Shown here: positions 1 through 11,496 of the stretch, piece by piece
Position numbering within the stretch: position 1 is the first letter of the stretch
How the letters are laid out: each line of letters starts with the position of its first letter
NCBI GenBank assembly: GCA_003481745.1
Contig: QULP01000005.1
Span: 1 to 64,000 of the forward strand
Origin: Firmicutes bacterium OM04-13BH
GTDB lineage: Bacteria; Bacillota; Clostridia; Lachnospirales; Lachnospiraceae
Direction of reading: 5' to 3'
Length of the DNA stretch: 64,000 nucleotides
Position numbers and translations under genes: made by a program
Notes under the pieces: generated by a model
The model's database searches: none
The model's input: only the letters and a program-made list of their open reading frames with translations
Told to the model about the DNA's origin: nothing

Positions 1-163
1 CTGTTTTTGTTTGTCAAGAACTTTTTTAACTTTTTTCAAAGTTTTTTATTTTGACTTGTTGTCGTTTTCTGCGACAGCTATAATAGAATAGCACATCTTT
101 ATCAGCTTGTCAACAGTTTTTTTACTTATTTTTTTATTTCTAAAGAGAAACAAAAAATAAGAA

Positions 164-251
164 CGGAGAAAGAGGGATTTGAACCCTCGCACGGCGCAAA
201 CCGTCTATACCCTTAGCAGGGGCACCTCTTCAGCCACTTGAGTATTTCTCC
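164..251 (-). tRNA. tRNA-Ser (anticodon GCT)
   Basis: Read on the minus strand, an acceptor stem GGAGAAA pairs with TTTCTCC and is followed by discriminator G, as expected for serine tRNAs. The anticodon loop CTGCTAA gives anticodon GCT, which reads AGC/AGU. A long variable arm and the GGTTCGAATCC T-arm are visible, and 88 nt is the class II length. The 3' CCA is not encoded. I see no gene in bases 1-163 or 252-335. Confidence 0.95.
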
Positions 252-335
252 ATTGCCTGAATAACAAATCATTATTCAATTTTGCTCAACTACGTGAGCA
301 ATGACTATTATATCTAATAAACTATTAAATGTCAA

Positions 336-1064
336 TCACTTTTTTTCATTTTTTTCAATTATTTTTTCAATCCGTATTTTTACTTCTTTTGCAATCTCTA
401 CAGACTTCATATCCTTGTATTCTTCATAACGGATTGGTTCAAGAAAATGCACTTGTACTTTAATCTTTTCAATTGAGTTTACATCAAACGGTTTATAGGA
501 ATCAATTAACGCAACCGGAACAATAGGACACTGTGCTTTCATTGCACACTTAAAGCTTCCACCTTTAAATTCATTTACATGATTCGGATTCTTTGTACGA
601 GTTCCCTCTGCAAAGATCAGATAATTCCTTCCGGATTTTACTTCTTTTGTTACCTGTACCATAACCCGCATTGCCTGTTTTACCTCTTCTCTGTCCAGTG
701 CATAAGCTTTCATACATGCAAAAACCTGTTTTAAAAATGGGATATTCTGAATTTCTTTTTTCATGACTACAGAAAACGGTGTCGGGCATGCATGTATAAT
801 TGCAAGTACATCAAATAAGCCCTGGTGATTTGGAAAGAACATAAATCCGTTTTCTTTTGGAATATTTTCCTGACCATGAATTTCTATCTCAACTCTTCCA
901 CCTTTAATTGCCCGCTCATCGATATAGCGAAGCAGTTCGTATCTTTCTTCTTCGGTATACTTATCCGTATGATTTGCATAATAACAAAGTTTATACCACA
1001 TATACGGCACTCGTAAAATATTATACAGTACCATTAAAATAATTCTCTTCATAATATCTTTCAC
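336..1064 (-). CDS. plsC: 1-acyl-sn-glycerol-3-phosphate acyltransferase (PlsC family)
   Basis: Membrane-associated acyltransferase that moves an acyl chain onto lysophosphatidic acid to make phosphatidic acid for phospholipid synthesis. The HX4D catalytic motif is NHQGLFD (His80, Asp85), and the substrate-binding motif EGTR lies near residue 152. A hydrophobic N-terminal segment (about residues 8-22) fits membrane attachment. At 242 aa the length is normal for the family. The first possible start is GTG at 1064. An in-frame ATG at 1052 (residue 5) is an equal candidate because neither has a strong ribosome site. It stands alone between the tRNA and a lipoprotein gene on the same strand. Confidence 0.85.
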   Translation of the reverse strand: MKDIMKRIILMVLYNILRVPYMWYKLCYYANHTDKYTEEERYELLRYIDERAIKGGRVEIEIHGQENIPKENGFMFFPNHQGLFDVLAIIHACPTPFSVVMKKEIQNIPFLKQVFACMKAYALDREEVKQAMRVMVQVTKEVKSGRNYLIFAEGTRTKNPNHVNEFKGGSFKCAMKAQCPIVPVALIDSYKPFDVNSIEKIKVQVHFLEPIRYEEYKDMKSVEIAKEVKIRIEKIIEKNEKK

Positions 1065-1136
1065 TTTCTTTAACTACACCAAACTACTGTAAAACAAACT
1101 CCCCAGCAAATTGATTTCACTGAGGAGCACCTGTTT

Positions 1137-1730
1137 TTAAGTTTCTGTCTGTTCTAATAAGTTTGTAAGTTCTTCTTCATAAGACGGATTTTTTCTCGTA
1201 AACTGCTTATAATCCTTTTCATAAGTTTTATATTCATCTGTCTTCATGAATTTCTGAAATTCTTTTTTGGAATTTTCACTCATTTCCTCTGTTACATCTT
1301 TCGCCTGCACAATCGAATACTTTTTATTGTTATTTTGAACATAGTAAACAGACAGGCATGGAATCTCCAAAGTAGTTTTACTTTCTGAATCCTCTTTTTT
1401 CAGTGTATAAATCGCATACATCAACTCATATCCATTAAAAGAACCTAATGATTCACATTTTGTAAACTTTACGCTCTTTGCATCATAAGCTTCAAACAAT
1501 GTCATATAATGTTTGATTTCTGTTTTCAGTTCACTTGAAACTTTGTCCTTTTTATCCATCCCAAAACATTTCTTTACTGCATTTTCATCTGTTTTGGTAT
1601 AAGCCTCTATTAATGACTTTGTTATTTTTTCAGGGGATTTTGTATTTACTTTCGTTCCACATCCGCCTAATGACAACAGTACAATGACTGCTGTCATAGA
1701 CAGAAGAATCCCTCTTAATTTTTTCATCAT
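1137..1730 (-). CDS. Putative lipoprotein of unknown function
   Basis: A 197-aa protein with a type II signal peptide: MMKKL, a hydrophobic core, then lipobox LGGC with the acylated Cys at about residue 24. It should be anchored on the outer face of the cytoplasmic membrane. The mature part is rich in Lys, Glu and Thr and soluble. A region with alternating aromatic residues near 95-135 suggests a small alpha/beta fold. I do not recognise a catalytic motif. It lies just downstream of gyrA on the same strand, separated by 32 bp, so it may be co-transcribed with gyrase. Function unknown. Confidence 0.75.
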   Translation of the reverse strand: MMKKLRGILLSMTAVIVLLSLGGCGTKVNTKSPEKITKSLIEAYTKTDENAVKKCFGMDKKDKVSSELKTEIKHYMTLFEAYDAKSVKFTKCESLGSFNGYELMYAIYTLKKEDSESKTTLEIPCLSVYYVQNNNKKYSIVQAKDVTEEMSENSKKEFQKFMKTDEYKTYEKDYKQFTRKNPSYEEELTNLLEQTET

Positions 1731-1762
1731 AACTCTCCTCGTACTTATCGTACTTATGCACT

Positions 1763-4252
1763 CTATTCTTTTGCTGTCTCAGTTTCTTCTTCCGTTTCTT
1801 CTGATTCCTCTTCTTTTTCTCTTACTTTTGCAATACTTGCAACTGTAATATCATTTTTCAGATTCATCAGCTTTACACCTGAAGTAATTCTTCCAAGAAT
1901 GGAGATATCTTTACATTCCAAACGAATAATAATGCCTTCTGTTGTAATCAGCATAATTTCGTTTTCTTCATTGACCGCTTTTACACCAACTACATTTCCG
2001 GTTTTTTCTGTAATCTTATAACATTTTACACCTTTACCGCCACGGTTTTGGCAGGTAAATTCTCCAACCGAAGTCCTCTTGCCCATTCCTTTTTCAGAGA
2101 CAATCAACAGATAATCTCCCTGACAGCTTAACTGCATGCCAATCACTTCATCTTCATCCTGAAGATTAATGCCTCGCACACCCATAGAAACTCTTCCGGT
2201 CTGTCTTACATCTGACTCATGGAAACGGATGCACTGTCCGAATTTTGTTACAAGAATCACATCTTTTTTTCCGTCTGTAAATTTAACTTCAATCAGTTCG
2301 TCATCATCTCGAAGAGAAATTGCCGCAAGTCCCGTTTTTCTCACATTGCTGTAATCCTCAATCGGTGTCTTTTTGACAACACCTTTCCTGGTTGCCATAA
2401 ACAGAAATTCTCCGGCTTTGAATTCATTAACCGGAATCACCGCTGTAATCTTCTCTTCTGCCTGAAGGGATAACAGATTTACAATCGCTGTTCCTCTGGC
2501 TGTACGGCTTGCTTCCGGAATCTCATAAGCTTTCAGACGATACACACGTCCCATATTCGTAAAGAACATCAGATAATGGTGAGTCGTTGTCATCAACAGT
2601 TCTTCCATATAGTCGTTATGAATGGTTGCCATGCCTTTGATTCCCTTACCGCCTCTGTTCTGACTGCGGAAATTATCTACGGTCATACGTTTGATATAAC
2701 CTAATTTGGTCATGGCAATCACCGTATTTTCTTTTGGAATTAAATCTTCCATGGATAAATCATATTCATCAAAACCAATAGATGTTCTTCTGTCATCTCC
2801 GTATTTTTCAGCAATTAATAAAATTTCCTGTCTGATAACACGAAGCAGAAGGTTTCTGTCTCCTAAGATTGCTTTGAGCTCACGGATTTTATTCACCAGC
2901 TCATCGTACTCACCCTGCAGACGGGCACGTTCCAGTCCGGTTAATGCACGCAGACGCATGTCTACAATCGCCTGAGCCTGAACTTCTGTCAGTCCAAATG
3001 CAGTAATCAATCCTTCTTTGGCTTCCTGTGTATTTTTACTTGCACGGATAATACGAATCACTTCATCGATATTTTCCAGTGCTTTCAAAAGTCCTTCTAA
3101 GATGTGGGCTCTTTCCTGCGCTTTATTTAAATCATATTTGGTTCTTCTTGTAACTACATCTTCCTGATGCTGTAAATAATATTTCAGCATATCCAGAAGA
3201 TTCATCACTTTCGGCTCATTATTTACAAGCGCAAGCATGTTTACCCCAAAGGTATCCTGAAGCTGGGTATGTTTGTATAACTGATTTAAAATAACATTCG
3301 CATTTGCATCTCTTCTCAACTCGATACAAATACGCATCCCCTCTCGGTTTGAGTGGTCGTTGATAGAAGTGATTCCATCAATCTTTTTATCTCTTACCAG
3401 TTCTGCCATCTTTTCAATCAGACGCGCTTTATTTACCATGTATGGCAGTTCTGTGACAATAATCTGGCTCTTGCCGTTTGGAAGCGTCTCAATATCTGTG
3501 ACTGCGCGTACTCTGATTTTTCCACGTCCGGTACGGTAAGCTTCTTCAATTCCTCTTGTTCCAAGAATCATAGCTCCTGTTGGGAAATCCGGACCTTTTA
3601 CGATGGATAAAATTTCATCCATCCCGGTATCTCGATCCTCTTCCACATAGTTGTCAATAATTTTAACAACCGCAGAAATGGTTTCTCTTAAATTGTGCGG
3701 TGGAATATTTGTTGCCATACCAACCGCAATACCGGAAGTTCCGTTTACTAAAAGATTCGGGTAACGGGACGGCAGTACCACCGGCTCTTTTTCTGTTTCA
3801 TCAAAGTTCGGTGCAAAATCAACTGTATTCTTGTTGATATCTGCAAGCATTTCCATGGAAATTTTACTCAGCCTTGCTTCTGTATAACGCATAGCAGCTG
3901 CGCCATCACCATCCACAGATCCAAAGTTTCCATGACCGTCTACAAGCGGATATCTTGTAGACCAGTCCTGAGCCATGTTTACCAACGCTCCATAAATTGA
4001 ACTGTCACCGTGAGGGTGATATTTACCCATCGTATCACCTACGATACGAGCACATTTTCTATGTGGCTTATCCGGTCCATTATTCAATTCAATCATTGAA
4101 AACAGAATTCTTCTCTGTACCGGCTTTAAGCCATCTCTTACATCGGGAAGCGCACGAGATGCAATAACACTCATTGCATACTCAATGTACGACTCTTCCA
4201 TTTTTTTCTGCAGGTCCACCTCGTGAACTTTATCAAAAATATTATCTTCCAT
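1763..4252 (-). CDS. gyrA: DNA gyrase subunit A
   Basis: Breakage-reunion subunit of DNA gyrase, which introduces negative supercoils in an A2B2 complex with GyrB. The winged-helix/tower region is followed by the catalytic tyrosine in [10 protein letters not shown] (Tyr123). The C-terminal half has the repeated beta-pinwheel blades, including the GyrA-box-like sequence [10 protein letters not shown]. At 829 aa it is full length, with a very acidic C-terminal tail rich in Glu and Thr. The quinolone-resistance loop reads [10 protein letters not shown], so the position matching E. coli Asp87 is Gly. It is 108 bp downstream of gyrB on the same strand. Confidence 0.98.
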   Translation of the reverse strand: MEDNIFDKVHEVDLQKKMEESYIEYAMSVIASRALPDVRDGLKPVQRRILFSMIELNNGPDKPHRKCARIVGDTMGKYHPHGDSSIYGALVNMAQDWSTRYPLVDGHGNFGSVDGDGAAAMRYTEARLSKISMEMLADINKNTVDFAPNFDETEKEPVVLPSRYPNLLVNGTSGIAVGMATNIPPHNLRETISAVVKIIDNYVEEDRDTGMDEILSIVKGPDFPTGAMILGTRGIEEAYRTGRGKIRVRAVTDIETLPNGKSQIIVTELPYMVNKARLIEKMAELVRDKKIDGITSINDHSNREGMRICIELRRDANANVILNQLYKHTQLQDTFGVNMLALVNNEPKVMNLLDMLKYYLQHQEDVVTRRTKYDLNKAQERAHILEGLLKALENIDEVIRIIRASKNTQEAKEGLITAFGLTEVQAQAIVDMRLRALTGLERARLQGEYDELVNKIRELKAILGDRNLLLRVIRQEILLIAEKYGDDRRTSIGFDEYDLSMEDLIPKENTVIAMTKLGYIKRMTVDNFRSQNRGGKGIKGMATIHNDYMEELLMTTTHHYLMFFTNMGRVYRLKAYEIPEASRTARGTAIVNLLSLQAEEKITAVIPVNEFKAGEFLFMATRKGVVKKTPIEDYSNVRKTGLAAISLRDDDELIEVKFTDGKKDVILVTKFGQCIRFHESDVRQTGRVSMGVRGINLQDEDEVIGMQLSCQGDYLLIVSEKGMGKRTSVGEFTCQNRGGKGVKCYKITEKTGNVVGVKAVNEENEIMLITTEGIIIRLECKDISILGRITSGVKLMNLKNDITVASIAKVREKEEESEETEEETETAKE

Positions 4253-4360
4253 TCGTCTCTCCTTAACTCTGTTTAAGTCAATTTAACATCATATGCTGAC
4301 CAGAATCACGCACCAAGTCTCACAGACGTTCGACTTGAACAATCTATTCACGCATCAAAC

Positions 4361-6313
<1,953 letters not shown>

Positions 6314-7393
6314 TCAGTTAACGATGGTTCCGTCTACTACTTTGAAAAGTTTATTTATCTCAAACCTGCTGTTCACAAATTCATCCAGACCCGTACAGGT
6401 AATCATGGTCTGAATATTTTTGATGCTCTCCAGAAGATAATTCTGCCTGTTCACATCAAGTTCTGATAATACATCATCCAGCAGCAAAATGGGAACATCT
6501 TTAATTTTTCTTTCTACCAGATGAATTTCTGATAATTTCAATGACAAGGCTGCTGTACGCTGTTGTCCCTGAGAACCGTATTTTCTAATGTCGATATGAT
6601 TTATTTTAACACACATATCGTCTCTGTGGGGACCCGATGATGTGTTTTTAAATTTAAAATCTTTTTCTCTGTTTTTAAGCAGTATTTCCAGAAACTGTTC
6701 TTCTTCCACATTGGGCTCATAAATCAGCTCAATCTGTTCTTTTTCTCCTGTAATACTGCTATGTATCCGCTGTATCACTTCATTCATCTCACGAACAAAT
6801 TCACGTCTGCTTCGAATTACCGAGGCTCCATAGCGAACAAGCTGTTCGTCCCAGATATCCAGCGTACTCTTAAGACTTTCTTTTTGTGCAATATCTTTTA
6901 ACAATTTATTGCGCTGATTTAAAATGTGATTGTACTGAAACAAATCCGACAAATAGATTTTATTAAGCTGACATAATTCTGAATCAAGAAATCTCCGGCG
7001 CTCACCTGGACCATTTTTTATAATATTTAAATCTTCCGGTGAGAAAAATACAATATTCACAATCCCCAGAAGTTCTTTTGCTTTACGGATTGGAATCCCG
7101 TCAATTGCAATTCCTTTCGCTTTATTTTTTTTCAAATGCATATCTATTCTGTGGGAAATGCCCCCTTTGTTTATTCTGAGCTTGATATGCGATTCATTTT
7201 CATGAAACCGAATCATCTCACGGTCTTTACTTCCTCTATGTGACTTTGTTGTTCCACAAAGATACACAGCTTCAAGGATATTTGTTTTTCCCTGTGCATT
7301 GTCGCCGTAAAAAATATTGGTTCCCTTGTCAAACCGCAAAGATAAAAACTCATAATTTCTAAAATCCTTTAATTCCATTGATTCAATATACAT
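6314..7393 (-). CDS. recF: DNA replication/repair protein RecF
   Basis: SMC-like ATPase that helps load RecA at gapped DNA in the RecFOR pathway. Walker A is GDNAQGKT (residues 30-37). The ABC-type signature region is near KYGSQGQQRTAALSLK, and Walker B is the LLLDDVLSELD segment. At 359 aa it is full length. The motif following the signature, including SGPHRDD, is typical of RecF rather than RecN. It lies 14 bp downstream of the S4-domain gene yaaA and directly upstream of gyrB, in the conserved origin cluster. Confidence 0.97.
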   Translation of the reverse strand: MYIESMELKDFRNYEFLSLRFDKGTNIFYGDNAQGKTNILEAVYLCGTTKSHRGSKDREMIRFHENESHIKLRINKGGISHRIDMHLKKNKAKGIAIDGIPIRKAKELLGIVNIVFFSPEDLNIIKNGPGERRRFLDSELCQLNKIYLSDLFQYNHILNQRNKLLKDIAQKESLKSTLDIWDEQLVRYGASVIRSRREFVREMNEVIQRIHSSITGEKEQIELIYEPNVEEEQFLEILLKNREKDFKFKNTSSGPHRDDMCVKINHIDIRKYGSQGQQRTAALSLKLSEIHLVERKIKDVPILLLDDVLSELDVNRQNYLLESIKNIQTMITCTGLDEFVNSRFEINKLFKVVDGTIVN

Positions 7394-7407
7394 CTGTACA
7401 CCTGTCG

Positions 7408-7617
7408 CTATTTCACAATTTTAATTTCCTGTCCATCATAAGCTACAACATCACCGTCATACAGTTTCCTGCCTCTTCTTGTATCTACTTCTCCATTTAC
7501 GGTTACAAGACCATCCTGAATAACGTATTTTGCCTCCACTCCGTCTTCTACTAGATTAGCTGCTTTTAGTGCCTGACCTAATTTTATAAATTCATCTCTT
7601 AATTTTATAATTTCCAT
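7408..7617 (-). CDS. yaaA: S4-domain RNA-binding protein YaaA (RlbA-type)
   Basis: A 69-aa protein consisting almost entirely of one S4 RNA-binding fold: LRDEFIKLGQALKAANLVE, then a G-rich turn, then VNGEVDTRRGRKLYDGD. The family is found almost invariably between dnaN and recF in Firmicutes. Its molecular role is poorly defined, with ribosome or structured-RNA binding proposed. Here it is 51 bp downstream of dnaN and 14 bp upstream of recF, so co-transcription is likely. Confidence 0.93.
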   Translation of the reverse strand: MEIIKLRDEFIKLGQALKAANLVEDGVEAKYVIQDGLVTVNGEVDTRRGRKLYDGDVVAYDGQEIKIVK

Positions 7618-7668
7618 GTTTTGTCCTTTCTGCGTTAATACACTTCCGGAGTCTTTCTGTGCTTCCGA

Positions 7669-8781
7669 TTATCTTCCGACAGAATTAAAGTTTACCGGAA
7701 GAATGAGATATACATATTGTCCTGCATCATCACGAATAAAGCAAGGTGCTTTTGGATTCATGAGATAAATATGGATTTCTTCATCATCAATGACCTTTAG
7801 TGCATCAATTAAAAATTTTGGATTAAAACCAATCATAATATCTTTTCCCATTTTGTTAATGTCGATGTCTTCTTTCATCGAACCAATCTGAGAGTCGATC
7901 TGGAGTTCCATACCCTCATCGTTAATTGTAATAATAATTGGTTTTTTATCTCCTTCTTTTACAAGAAGAGTTGCACGGTCAATACTATCTAAAAATTCTT
8001 TTTTGTTCAGTGTTACCTTTGTTTCGTAATCACTGGACAACATCTGGTCAATCTTGAAATATTCTCCCTCAATTAATCTCGAAACAACTTTTGTATTGTC
8101 AAATTCAAACAGAATATGATTTTCAGCAAAATAGATATCCACCATGTCTTCTGTCTCACCGGATAAAATCTTACTGATTTCATTTAAAGTTTTTCCCGGA
8201 ACAACCACTTTCTTGTCAGAACATTCATTCTTTAACGGAATCTTTCGGATTGAAATACGATGTCCATCAAGGGATACGACTCTCAATGTGTTGTTGGCAA
8301 TCTGAAATAATTCACCTGTCATCAGTTTATTGTTTTCATTTACTGCGATAGAAAAGATGGTTTGACGAATTAATTCTTTTAATGTGAACTGTGAAATCTG
8401 AACACCTTCATTTTTTTCGATAAATGGCAGATAAGAGAAATCTTCACCTGACTGTCCCGGAATATTAAATTTCGCTTTTTCACAAGTAATGGTTGTGTTT
8501 TGTTTTTCGTCTGTCACAATTGTAACATCATTATCAGGTAATTTTCTAACAATTTCTGAAAAGATTTTCGCATCAAGAGCAACGATTCCTTTTTCTTCGA
8601 TAGAACCCTCTACAATTGTCTCAATTCCAAGTTCCATATCATTTGATGTAAATTTGATAATATTGGCAGATGCATCAATCAGGATACACTGTAAGATTGG
8701 CATTGTCGTTTTTGAAGGAACTGCCTTCATGACAATGTTTACACTTTTTAGTAACTCAGACTTTGAACAGATTAATTTCAT
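7669..8781 (-). CDS. dnaN: DNA polymerase III sliding clamp (beta subunit)
   Basis: Ring-forming processivity clamp of the replicative polymerase. The 370-aa length fits three tandem clamp domains of about 120 residues. Family-typical blocks are visible: SGEDFSYLPF near residue 108, the LDGHRISIRKIPL segment near 174, and the C-terminal peptide-binding pocket with IYLMNPKAPC and YLILPVNF. The start ATG at 8781 has a DnaA box only 3 bp upstream. Between dnaN and dnaA lies one of the two DnaA-box clusters, so initiator binding probably affects dnaN transcription. Confidence 0.98.
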   Translation of the reverse strand: MKLICSKSELLKSVNIVMKAVPSKTTMPILQCILIDASANIIKFTSNDMELGIETIVEGSIEEKGIVALDAKIFSEIVRKLPDNDVTIVTDEKQNTTITCEKAKFNIPGQSGEDFSYLPFIEKNEGVQISQFTLKELIRQTIFSIAVNENNKLMTGELFQIANNTLRVVSLDGHRISIRKIPLKNECSDKKVVVPGKTLNEISKILSGETEDMVDIYFAENHILFEFDNTKVVSRLIEGEYFKIDQMLSSDYETKVTLNKKEFLDSIDRATLLVKEGDKKPIIITINDEGMELQIDSQIGSMKEDIDINKMGKDIMIGFNPKFLIDALKVIDDEEIHIYLMNPKAPCFIRDDAGQYVYLILPVNFNSVGR

Positions 8782-8783
8782 AA

Positions 8784-9129
8784 TGTGGATAACTTCCTTT
8801 CTGTGAAAATGGTTTTGCTATAAACATATATATATATAATATATTAATAGTAGTAGTAGTAGGGGATGTGGATAATGTGGATAACTCTTGAAACCCTTGT
8901 AAATAAAGGGCTTAAGGGGTGTTGACAATGTGGATAACTATGTGGATAACTTGTGGATAACTCAAAATCAATGTGGATAACTTTTCTGCTTAAACAACTT
9001 AAAAAGTACTTAAAAAAAAGTTATCCACATTTTTCACCGAGTTATCCACATAGTTATCCACAAAAAAATGGCAGTTATCCACATTTTTTTTCGAGTTATC
9101 CACATTTTTGACACCCAAAATGTGGATAA
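8784..9129. other. oriC: oriC, dnaN-proximal DnaA-box cluster
   Basis: Thirteen perfect 9-mer DnaA boxes lie in 346 bp. TGTGGATAA occurs at 8784, 8867, 8876, 8929, 8941, 8952, 8972 and 9121; the reverse orientation TTATCCACA occurs at 9021, 9042, 9054, 9075 and 9096. A one-mismatch copy starts at about 9152. The boxes switch orientation in the middle. Boxes 8867 and 8876 are directly adjacent, and the unwinding element lies on their left. This corresponds to the dnaA-dnaN intergenic part of a bipartite Bacillus-type origin. No other gene-like content is present in 8782-9177. Confidence 0.93.
8821..8862 (+). other. DNA unwinding element with DnaA-trio array
   Basis: An AT-only stretch (about 8827-8847, TA repeats) is followed by TAATAGTAGTAGTAGTAG at 8845-8862. 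Read 3' to 5' from the box side this is five GAT trios and one AAT trio, matching the 3'-(G/A)AT-5' DnaA-trio consensus described for the Bacillus subtilis origin. A short GGGGA spacer separates it from tandem DnaA boxes at 8867-8884. The order box-box, GC spacer, trios, AT-rich DNA is the established basal unwinding arrangement. Confidence 0.8.
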
Positions 9130-9177
9130 CTATGTCAATTTTCAAGAGAAGTGTGGATGAAGATTAATTTTTTAATT

Positions 9178-10548
9178 TTATTTAAGCGAATTTTTAGCTG
9201 GATTAATCTTCTTTTTAAGTATATTAATCACTTCTCTGGTTTCTTCAGAATACTGAACTTCTTTTTCGATTCGTTTGATTCCGTTCATAATGGTACTATG
9301 GTCACGTCCCCCAAGCTTGTCACCGATGATTTTCAAGGTGATATCAGTCATTTGACGGCAGAGGTACATGGCAATTTGGCGCGGATAAGTGATTTGAGAG
9401 CTTCTCTTGTTTCCTATTAAATCACTGGCGGATAAATCAAAGTGTTCAGCAACCGTACGGATAATGATTTCAGGGGTTACGACCCTCATCTCTTCATCCG
9501 GAGAAATGATGTCTTTTAAGACTTTTTCAGCCAGAGCGAGGTTAATTTCACAGTTTTCCAGATTGGCAAATGCCATGATCTTATTGAGAGATCCCTCTAA
9601 TTCACGGATGTTTGAGGTAACGTTCTTTGCGATGTACTCAATGACATCATCATCAATATAATAGCCGTCAAGTTCTTCTTTTTTCTTAAGAATCGCCATT
9701 CTTGTCTCGTAGTCAGGAGCTGAAATATCAACGATTAAGCCCCATTCAAAGCGGGAACGAAGGCGGTCTTCTAAGATTTCCATATCTTTCGGAGGTTTAT
9801 CAGAAGATATGATAATCTGTTTTTTTGCACCGTGAAGTGCATTAAAGGTGTGGAAAAACTCTTCCTGTGTGGATTCTTTTCCTACAATAAATTGAATATC
9901 GTCAATCATCAGAACATCAATGTTGCGATATTTCTCCCGAAACTTAGTCATGGTCATATCTGCATTATTACCACTGCGGATAGATTCAATCAATTCATTT
10001 GTAAAAATTTCACTTGTAACGTACAATACCCGCGTTTCTGGGTTTTTCTGCAGAATAAAATGTGCAATTGAATGCATTAGATGTGTTTTTCCAAGACCAA
10101 CGCCACCGTAGATAAACAGTGGATTATAAGCTTCTCCTGGGGATTCAGCAACCGCAACGGACGCTGCATGTGCCATTTTATTGTTGCTTCCGACTACGAA
10201 AGTATCAAATGTATAGCGGGGATTTAAGTTTGCACGCTCAACATTTTCATTAATAATAGTTGAGGGAGCTTGTACTGTTTCAGATGGAATATCTTTTGGC
10301 TCGATTAGGGCAATTTCATATTCTTCTCCGGTTGCCTCAGAAATGGCTACTTTTAATGGAAGAAGATAACGGTTAGTAATATAGTTGATACCAATCAGCC
10401 CGGTAGGGACTACAATTGTCACTTCATTGTCCTCAACACTGTGGACAGTAAGCGTTTCAAGCCATGTTTTGAAAGAAATATCAGAGAGCTGATGTTCCTC
10501 TCTGATGGTATTAAGAATATCCGTCCATTTTTCTTGTATTGGATGCAT
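9178..10548 (-). CDS. dnaA: Chromosomal replication initiator protein DnaA
   Basis: AAA+ initiator that binds DnaA boxes, oligomerises and opens the origin. Domain I is at residues 1-85 (EKWTDILNTI onward), followed by a short linker. The AAA+ domain has Walker A GGVGLGKT (148-155) and Walker B LMIDDIQF. Domain IV near the C-terminus has the box-recognition signature GGRDHSTIMNGIKRIE. At 456 aa it is full length. The ATG start at 10548 follows a CAGGAGA ribosome site. Box clusters on both sides suggest autoregulation. Confidence 0.99.
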   Translation of the reverse strand: MHPIQEKWTDILNTIREEHQLSDISFKTWLETLTVHSVEDNEVTIVVPTGLIGINYITNRYLLPLKVAISEATGEEYEIALIEPKDIPSETVQAPSTIINENVERANLNPRYTFDTFVVGSNNKMAHAASVAVAESPGEAYNPLFIYGGVGLGKTHLMHSIAHFILQKNPETRVLYVTSEIFTNELIESIRSGNNADMTMTKFREKYRNIDVLMIDDIQFIVGKESTQEEFFHTFNALHGAKKQIIISSDKPPKDMEILEDRLRSRFEWGLIVDISAPDYETRMAILKKKEELDGYYIDDDVIEYIAKNVTSNIRELEGSLNKIMAFANLENCEINLALAEKVLKDIISPDEEMRVVTPEIIIRTVAEHFDLSASDLIGNKRSSQITYPRQIAMYLCRQMTDITLKIIGDKLGGRDHSTIMNGIKRIEKEVQYSEETREVINILKKKINPAKNSLK

Positions 10549-10733
10549 GGTGTATCTCCTGTGTTTAAGTAAATATAAAACAACGTAACAATAGAAAGTG
10601 CGAAAAATACACTTTCTATCAAAATACTACAAGTTTTGTATTTATCTATTCTATAATAAATTGGGACTTTTATCAACCGTTTAATCACAAAAATGTGGAA
10701 AACTATGCGAAAAATGTGGAAAACTTTTCCCAA

Positions 10734-11100
10734 TGTGGATAATGTGGATAACTTGCAAAAAAGCAATGTGGATAATGTGGATAACTCGAAAAAAGGCATT
10801 ATTTGCAACCAGTAAATGTGGATAATGTGGATAACTTCTTTCCACATTATCCACACGCTAAAACCCTTGATTTTAAAGGATTTTTTAAAAACCAAAAAAA
10901 GTTATCCACATTTTTTTTGAAGTTATCCACAAAAAAAGGTCGAGTTATCCACATTTTTTTTGAAATATTATGTAAACCAAAAAATGTGGATAACTTTGTG
11001 GATAACTTTTTTAAAGAGTGGAAAAATTGAAAAGTTATCCACAAAATGTGGATAACTTGCAAAAGTGAAAATGTGGATAACTTTTTCGCAATGCGGATAA
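10734..11100. other. oriC: oriC, rpmH-proximal DnaA-box cluster
   Basis: Fifteen perfect DnaA boxes lie in about 350 bp. TGTGGATAA occurs at 10734, 10743, 10767, 10776, 10817, 10826, 10985, 10997, 11047 and 11072; TTATCCACA occurs at 10847, 10902, 10923, 10945 and 11035. Near-matches (TGTGGAAAA, TGCGGATAA) occur at 10694, 10716 and 11092. Three directly adjacent tandem pairs repeat the same unit. Open frames of 60-160 codons here are artefacts of the repeated box. With the cluster at 8784-9129 this makes a bipartite origin flanking dnaA; 10549-10690 and 11101-11312 hold no gene. Confidence 0.92.
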
Positions 11101-11312
11101 ATGTGGAAAACTTAAAAAGCGCAAAATAATCCATAAATGACAAATTTTAAAAGCTTCAGTCAGGCATAAATTGGTATAAAAAAATCGAAAAAATGCTTGA
11201 CGGAGAGGGGGTTTATGAATATAATTGAAATGATGTTTACTAAATAATGCATAACCATAGGAATACTATCTCAAGATAGATAGATATTTATTTAAAGGAG
11301 GTGCCTGGAATT

Positions 11313-11447
11313 ATGAAAATGACATTTCAGCCAAAAAAGAGACAGAGATCTAAAGTTCACGGATTCAGAGCTAGAATGAGCACAAAAGGTGGAAGAAAAG
11401 TTTTAGCTGCAAGAAGATTAAAAGGAAGAAAAAAATTATCAGCTTAA
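11313..11447 (+). CDS. rpmH: 50S ribosomal protein L34
   Basis: A 44-aa, very basic ribosomal protein starting [18 protein letters not shown] and ending GRKKLSA, the classic L34 sequence. It assembles early into the large subunit. The ATG follows AAAGGAGGTG. It is divergent from dnaA across the origin region and leads the conserved rpmH-rnpA-yidD-yidC-khpB cluster, with rnpA 49 bp downstream. Confidence 0.98.
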   Translation: MKMTFQPKKRQRSKVHGFRARMSTKGGRKVLAARRLKGRKKLSA

Positions 11448-11496
11448 GACCGCAGACATGTGGTCTTTTCTTCTCTTTTCATTAAAAGGATGGTTT

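Noticed and set aside
60-95. Promoter near the left edge (TTGACT ... TATAAT)
   Set aside because: Spacing is 22 bp, too long for a standard promoter, and no plus-strand gene follows.
2169-2975. Plus-strand frames of 61-89 codons inside gyrA
   Set aside because: Shadows of the conserved gyrA reading frame, with no starts or family similarity.
8867-9129. CRISPR-like array of short repeats near dnaA
   Set aside because: The repeat unit is the 9-bp DnaA box in both orientations with irregular spacing, not 24-40-bp repeats with uniform spacers.
10419-11143. Open frames of 75-158 codons in the dnaA-rpmH gap on both strands
   Set aside because: They are made of repeated DnaA boxes and surrounding A/T tracts, have repetitive translations (ILWIT, LSTF) and no ribosome sites.
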